Source: Canna indica | Taxonomy: Eukaryota > Streptophyta > Magnoliopsida > Zingiberales > Cannaceae | DNA: 64,000 nucleotides | Direction: 5' to 3' | NCBI GenBank assembly: GCA_034359265.1 | Contig: CP136890.1 | Coordinates: forward strand, 98,295,501 to 98,359,500 | In this document: in pieces, positions 59,413 through 64,000 of the stretch | Position numbering within the stretch: position 1 is the first letter of the stretch | How the letters are laid out: every line of letters starts with the position of its first letter | Position numbers and translations under genes: made by a program | Notes under the pieces: generated by a model | What the model saw: the letters and a program-made list of their open reading frames with translations, nothing else | What the model was told of the DNA's origin: nothing | The model's database searches: none

Positions 59413-61230
59413 TATCTTTTGGATGCCAAATAAGCCTACATAAACCATAGTGAACAATAGTGGCTTTAGGTCAGATACACTAATAAAGTTGCAAAATAAA
59501 GTATGCAGTGTGAACTCTAATTTAAGATCCCAGATTGGGAACAACTTCCATATGCCAAAAGATTCAATTAAGAACTGAATTTCACATAGAATAAGAAAAA
59601 AATCATAGAGATGCTTGCCAGGGAAACTTCTTCTGACCAAAAATGTGGAGCACAAATATTTGCGAAGAAATTCAATAGTTTTGAAGTAGGATGAATAAAG
59701 TATGTCAGAGAAGCTGAACTTTCAATAGGAGCATTTCCAGAAAGGTAAAGTCAAAAGTCATGAATTGTTTGAGTTACACATATATTATATCAAGAAATCG
59801 ATAACTAAATTTAAACCTGTGATATCAAATATCCATTGTCTAAATACAATGATAAAGCAAGAAGAAACAAGAATGTTAAAAGTCCAACTCTAATTGACTG
59901 TTTATAAGCTTGGAAAAATAATTACACTAAAAATGATTTGTAAACTAATTTTGTTTTGGTAGATAATATAAATGAATTGAAGCATCTAGGTATTGATGTT
60001 TAGAACAACAAGAGAATGCACTAGCTTATCATACGCATGATAATATTCAAACCAACTATTAAGGAAATAAACTTCAATTTAAGTTTATATTAAAACTTAT
60101 ATATTGAATTAATCCAACACGACAAATCAAATGTGTCATGTACTTGAAATAAATAAGTCAGTATGGGATGTAGGATCTAAAGAAGCCATAGTTATCCCTT
60201 TTACCCTGTCCTAATTTAATCAGATTTCAAGGAACCAATTAATATGCCTTTGAGATAAGCCATAGTGATCCCTTTTACCATGTCCTAATTTAATCAGATT
60301 TCAAGGAACCAATTAATATGCCTTTGAGATCTACGTAACACAAACGGTTACTTTGAGCATTGTAATGCACATTAGTTAAGTAGGAAAATTCAAGTACTAT
60401 ATAATCCATTACGAACTTCATCAAAACAATTCACATTCCAATGGCACAAAGTGCAAATTGAATTACAGCCAGTTATCAAGAAATCAGACAAACAAGAGCT
60501 ACAAATCCTGTTTAGCACGAATTCATTCGAACCCATAAAGAACAGGGCAAACATATATCGTGCTGAGTGACAGGAAACTTAAAAATACACGGCATTTGAA
60601 TGTGCCATCAAAACCTCAATCCATAACACAGACTGATTCTCTTAACACTGATAAATTTCATCTCACTCTATGACATCCAGAAGAATGCTCCTACAACACC
60701 AGCAGGGGCAGATTTCATTCCACAAGACCACAACATGAGCAATATTTTGTGCAAGAATTAGATCGACCCCAGATTAGTTTTAGTTTGATACAAACCAAGT
60801 ATTTCCTCGTCACAACCTCACAGAAGATGGCAGGAACCAAGGCGCATTACTCCATGTTTTGTCAAATAAAAGAAGAGATCCTAGCGAAAAGAGAAGGAAG
60901 AAAAGAAAGCAACCAATCTAATGTACAATGGTCCAAATGCCAAATATGGATGAGGATGAGAGGCGCCATTCCACTCCACGGAACGATTTACATGAAAGGG
61001 AGGAGGTTTCTTACCTGCGGGGAGAAGGAAGCTCGCGGCTCTCGGAGAAGCTGGGTTCGTCGTCGCGGGGCCGCCGGTCGCTTCTTAATGGGAGTTGGAT
61101 TTCGATCAGACAGAGGAGGCGTAGATGCGGACAGATCGAGGGAGGAGCGGTGAATGAGGCGAGGCAACCTTGTGCTCGTCGTCGAGCTGCCAAGAGTCTG
61201 GGCAGTATTTGTCTGGGTTACGTTTAGGGT
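59413..61230 (-). other. 5' UTR exons and leader intron of the enoyl-ACP reductase gene
   Basis: A donor CCGCAG/GTAAGAAACC at 61015/61014 and an acceptor TATGTAG at 59437-59436 predict a non-coding exon 1 (about 61230-61015, GC-rich, CT-rich) and a leader intron of about 1.58 kb, with exon 2 beginning at 59435. A leader intron in this gene is plausible but inferred; the transcription start is estimated. Confidence 0.6.
60185..60330. repeat. Tandem duplication, 2 x 74 bp
   Basis: GCCATAGTTATCCCTTTTAC and GCCATAGTGATCCCTTTTAC start two near-identical 74-bp copies within the leader intron of the enoyl-ACP reductase gene. Confidence 0.9.
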
Positions 61231-61272
61231 TTACGCTTGGAGATTGTGAAACTCAAGCTCGAACTTTACTTC

Positions 61273-61275
<3 letters not shown>

Positions 61276-61352
<77 letters not shown>
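61276..61352. repeat. (ATT)n microsatellite
   Basis: About 25 uninterrupted ATT units just upstream of the presumed start of the enoyl-ACP reductase transcript. Confidence 0.95.
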
Positions 61353-61354
<2 letters not shown>

Positions 61355-62094
61355 ATAAACACAGTTAGGGAACTGGGAAGTCTCAAAATACCAATTTTCC
61401 TAAAAGTCTAAAAATACCTTCAACTTTTTATTAAACGGGTAGTTGGAAATATATATATATATATAAAACAGTTCTTCCCCGTCTAAACTCTCTCAATTCC
61501 TTCAAATTTTTACTTTTATTTTTACTATACTTCCTATATTGATCTTTTTAATTTTATATTTATTATTTTTTAAATGATAATTGTAAATATTTTTTATTTA
61601 TTAAAATTTTTATATTAATTTTTGAATTTAAAAATATTATTTTTTGAGTTTATTATTAAATATAATATTTCAAAATTAAAAGAATTTATGCGATTAGAAT
61701 AATTTAAATTTTTTATTTTTTTATTTTTTTCAATTTATTATGTTATACTTATATTATATTTGATTTTTATCCAAAAAATTCTTATTATTTTTATATTTTA
61801 AAAAAAAATTATCATTGAAATTTATATATATTAATTTTTAATATATATATATATATATAATTATTTTTTATATTACAAAATATAAAAATTATTAAAAAAA
61901 TTGATGCACTATTCTATTTATATATAAATATATATTAAATTATAATATTTAATATTTAATTTTTTTATTTTTAAAATTATAAATTAATGGTGTAAAGTGC
62001 ATGTAGCCGGTTAACTTAACAATGATATAAGTGTATATTCATTTTTTTTTACCAAATAAATGTGTATTCTTCTATTTTGATTTTTGTATATGGA
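61353..62094. other. Very AT-rich spacer
   Basis: Low complexity; short TA runs at 61448-61464 and 61839-61858. No gene or element recognised. Confidence 0.6.
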
Positions 62095-62100
62095 TTGATT

Positions 62101-62103
<3 letters not shown>

Positions 62104-62134
<31 letters not shown>

Positions 62135-62391
62135 AGTGAAATTATACTGATATTCCATCTATTTGTAATTTTATTTTATAATCCCTCTGAGTTTTGTAAA
62201 AGATTACACAAACCTCCCCTATTACGAAATAAGATTGCACAAACCTCCCCTAAATTTTGTAAAATATTACACAGATCTTCCCTAAAATAATTATTCAAAG
62301 ATTACTCAAATGAGGTGATTGTAACCTGGGCAAATAAAAATGGGTCAGTGTAATTTCACTAAATCTCATGGGAAGTTAATGTAATTTACCC
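62104..62391. mobile_element. Mutator-type MITE, 288 bp
   Basis: Termini GGGTAAATTACACTGACC and TGTAATTTACCC are inverted. The 9-bp target duplication TTGATTTTA is perfect (62095-62103, 62392-62400). The interior repeats ACACAAACCTCCCCT-like words. Confidence 0.9.
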
Positions 62392-62750
62392 TTGATTTTA
62401 TGGAAGGACCAAATCATGATTTCGTTTGAGTTATATATGTAGTTAGAATTTTTGCTCCATGGTTATTAAATAAAAAATTTAAGAGTATTTTGGGACTTTA
62501 CTTAAATATTCTTGACAAATAATCATAAACTGTGTTTATAATTGGAATTTAAATTGCCACAAATCTATACACTCATGGATGCAGCAAATTCAATACGGTG
62601 TAGATATTATATTATCTATATTCGTGCCAGCACATTAATAGTGGCATTGTATCTGATGCGAATATGAATATGAATATCCATATATGTACTGCACATTAGT
62701 AGTCGCATTGTATCATATGCAAATATTGATATGAATATCATATCTGCACC
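62392..62750. other. No feature recognised
   Basis: 62620-62750 contains two related blocks (TAGTGGCATTGTATCTGATGCG and TAGTCGCATTGTATCATATGC), probably a small tandem repeat. Confidence 0.45.
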
Positions 62751-63299
62751 TAGTGGCGGATCCACTGCAGGCCCAGTGGGGGCCATGGCCTCCACTGATA
62801 TTATTTTTTTAAAAAAAAATATATATTTGCCCCCACTCACAGATTAAATCAGAGGCCAAATGAGTAATTACTACTCACATTTCCTCGACTCCACGTAACG
62901 CACGCCGGCAGCAGTGTGCAGAGGAAATCTTAATAAATCTTAAGTATTTATTGTTACGTGTTTACCTTTGGTAAACAAACGGCACAATTAATCATTACTT
63001 AAACTTTCTCTCTCGCTCGTCAGTCGTCACTCTCGATCTCACATTCTCACTCTCTCTCAAATCTCAATCGCTCACGACTCACCTCACGGCCTCACCTGCT
63101 GCTTGTCGTCGACTCGTCGGGCTACAGCAGTGCCGCCGACCGTCGAGCGTCGGCTGCGTCGAGCACTCGAGCTGCCAACCTGCCAGTCTGCCACCAGCCG
63201 TCCTGCCGCCTGCGGCCTGCCGCACGCCGCCCACCGGACTGCTCGGCTGGTCGCTGACTCGCTGTTGTTGACACCTGTCGGCTGCCGCCCTGCCGGGAT

Positions 63300-63510
63300 T
63301 GCTCGCTGCCGCTGCTGATCCCGCTCCCGCTCCCGCTCAACGGCTCAAGTGCTCAACGGCAGTCGCTGCCGCTGCCAATCCCGCTCCCGCTCAACGGCAA
63401 TCGCTGCCGCTCCCGCTAACTCGTTGTCGCTGCCGTTAACTCGCTGCCGCTACCACTGCCCCTAGCTCGCTGCCGCTGCCTCTAGCTCGCTGCCACTGTC
63501 GGATCGCCTT
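63300..63510. repeat. GCTGCCGCTCCCGCT repeats
   Basis: Imperfect short tandem units (GCTGCCGCT, CCCGCTCAACGGC, TAGCTCGCTGCC) in the presumed leader of the hAT element. Confidence 0.7.
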
Positions 63511-63714
63511 TAATCTTCGCCGACTGTCGAGCTACCGGCATCGTACGGTATTTTTAGTTTATTAATTTTTTACTTTCTTCGGGTGGTAAAACCGATATTT
63601 TTATTATAATATTATTAATTTTTATTTCAGCATTGTTAATTTTTATATTTTTAGCATTATTAATTATTTCAATATTTAGTTTTTGTCTTGTTAATTAAAT
63701 TGATTGACAAAATT

Positions 63715-64000
63715 ATGAAAAGATTTTTAAAAAGAAAATCAATAGATAATGATTCTAGTTCTGAAAATAAAACACAACCTCAATATAAAAAAGAATATTT
63801 AGAAATTAACTTAGAAAATCTTCCCGCCGATCCGGCTAAACGAATGAAAATATCTTAGTATCATCCTAATCAAAGGGATGAAATTCGACGAGCTTATCTT
63901 CAAAAGAGTCCGTGTCAGCCCAAAGAGCATGACTTTCCAAAAAGAAAATTTAGAAATTCATTTAGACGTTTTAATTCTGTATGGTTTAACGAGTTTGGTA
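63715..64000 (+). pseudogene. hAT transposase N-terminus (TTF-type zinc finger), partial
   Basis: The ATG at 63715 opens MKRFLKRKSIDNDSSSENKT, then LENLPADPAKRMKIS, an in-frame TAG, and YHPNQRDEIRRAYLQKSPCQ, HDFPKRKF and RRFNSVWFNEFG up to the edge. This is the start of TTF-type zinc finger/hAT dimerisation proteins, a transposase lineage common in plants. The TAG suggests this copy is dead, though nothing past 64000 can be seen. Confidence 0.8.

Larger units (their letters stand above)
62751..64000 (+). mobile_element. hAT transposon, 5' part, cut by the window edge
   Basis: TAGTGGCGGATCCACTGCAG resembles the terminus of a plant hAT group whose transposase follows here. A GC-rich leader (63060-63540) with CCGCTGCCGCTCCCGCT repeats precedes the coding start at 63715. 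The right end is outside the window. Confidence 0.65.

Noticed and set aside
61170..61355. Open frame with a long Leu tail
   Set aside because: The tail is the (ATT)n microsatellite; the start is upstream sequence of the enoyl-ACP reductase gene on the other strand.

Overview
The window is nuclear DNA of a flowering plant. It has spliced genes with GT-AG introns, a plastid-targeted fatty-acid enzyme, an EMSY-like chromatin protein, and a very dense, nested load of plant-type transposons (Ty1/copia, L1-type LINE, CACTA, hAT, Mutator-like, SINE). The wording of the short-chain dehydrogenase (SDR) proteins looks monocot-like to me. I cannot name the species from sequence alone.

Two zones are visible. 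From 1 to about 48.2 kb lies a tandemly duplicated, transposon-filled cluster. Its repeating unit carries a three-exon SDR gene on the minus strand and, where present, a small DUF761-type gene on the plus strand. Two SDR copies are intact and nearly identical (30064-31066 and 43596-44598). One is truncated (exon 3 only, 25589-25958) and one is a shattered remnant (8541-9326). Two decayed DUF761 copies lie at 1-853 and 45311-48180. Because units are repeated, many insertions can be read against an empty sister site, so element ends and target duplications can be set exactly. These include an 8.4-kb CACTA element (34219-42661), a 2.3-kb CACTA element (45386-47694), a gag-only copia element (21888-25526), a solo LTR (193-647) and a Mutator-type MITE (33315-33543).

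From about 49.5 to 61.3 kb lies a gene-rich zone with two complete single-copy-looking genes arranged tail to tail. These are an EMSY-LIKE (ENT plus Tudor/Agenet) gene on the plus strand (CDS 50120-55171) and a plastid enoyl-ACP reductase gene (MOD1/ENR) on the minus strand (CDS 55817-59412, with a 5' UTR exon near 61.0-61.2 kb). The right edge (62.1-64.0 kb) holds a small Mutator-type MITE and the 5' part of a hAT transposon.

The most unusual structures are: a pair of inverted elements 120 bp apart whose bodies are made of a minisatellite with the core GGCCCGAAAAAATTCGTG (10347-13255); a 1.1-kb near-complete palindrome (7341-8432); a Pack-MULE-like element carrying pieces of phenylalanine ammonia-lyase and of an SMP-30/gluconolactonase-like gene (about 18089-19836); and a CACTA element that has captured one exon of an LHT-type amino acid transporter with both splice sites kept. 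None of these is evidence of a new functional system. They are chiefly a well-resolved record of gene duplication and transposon nesting.
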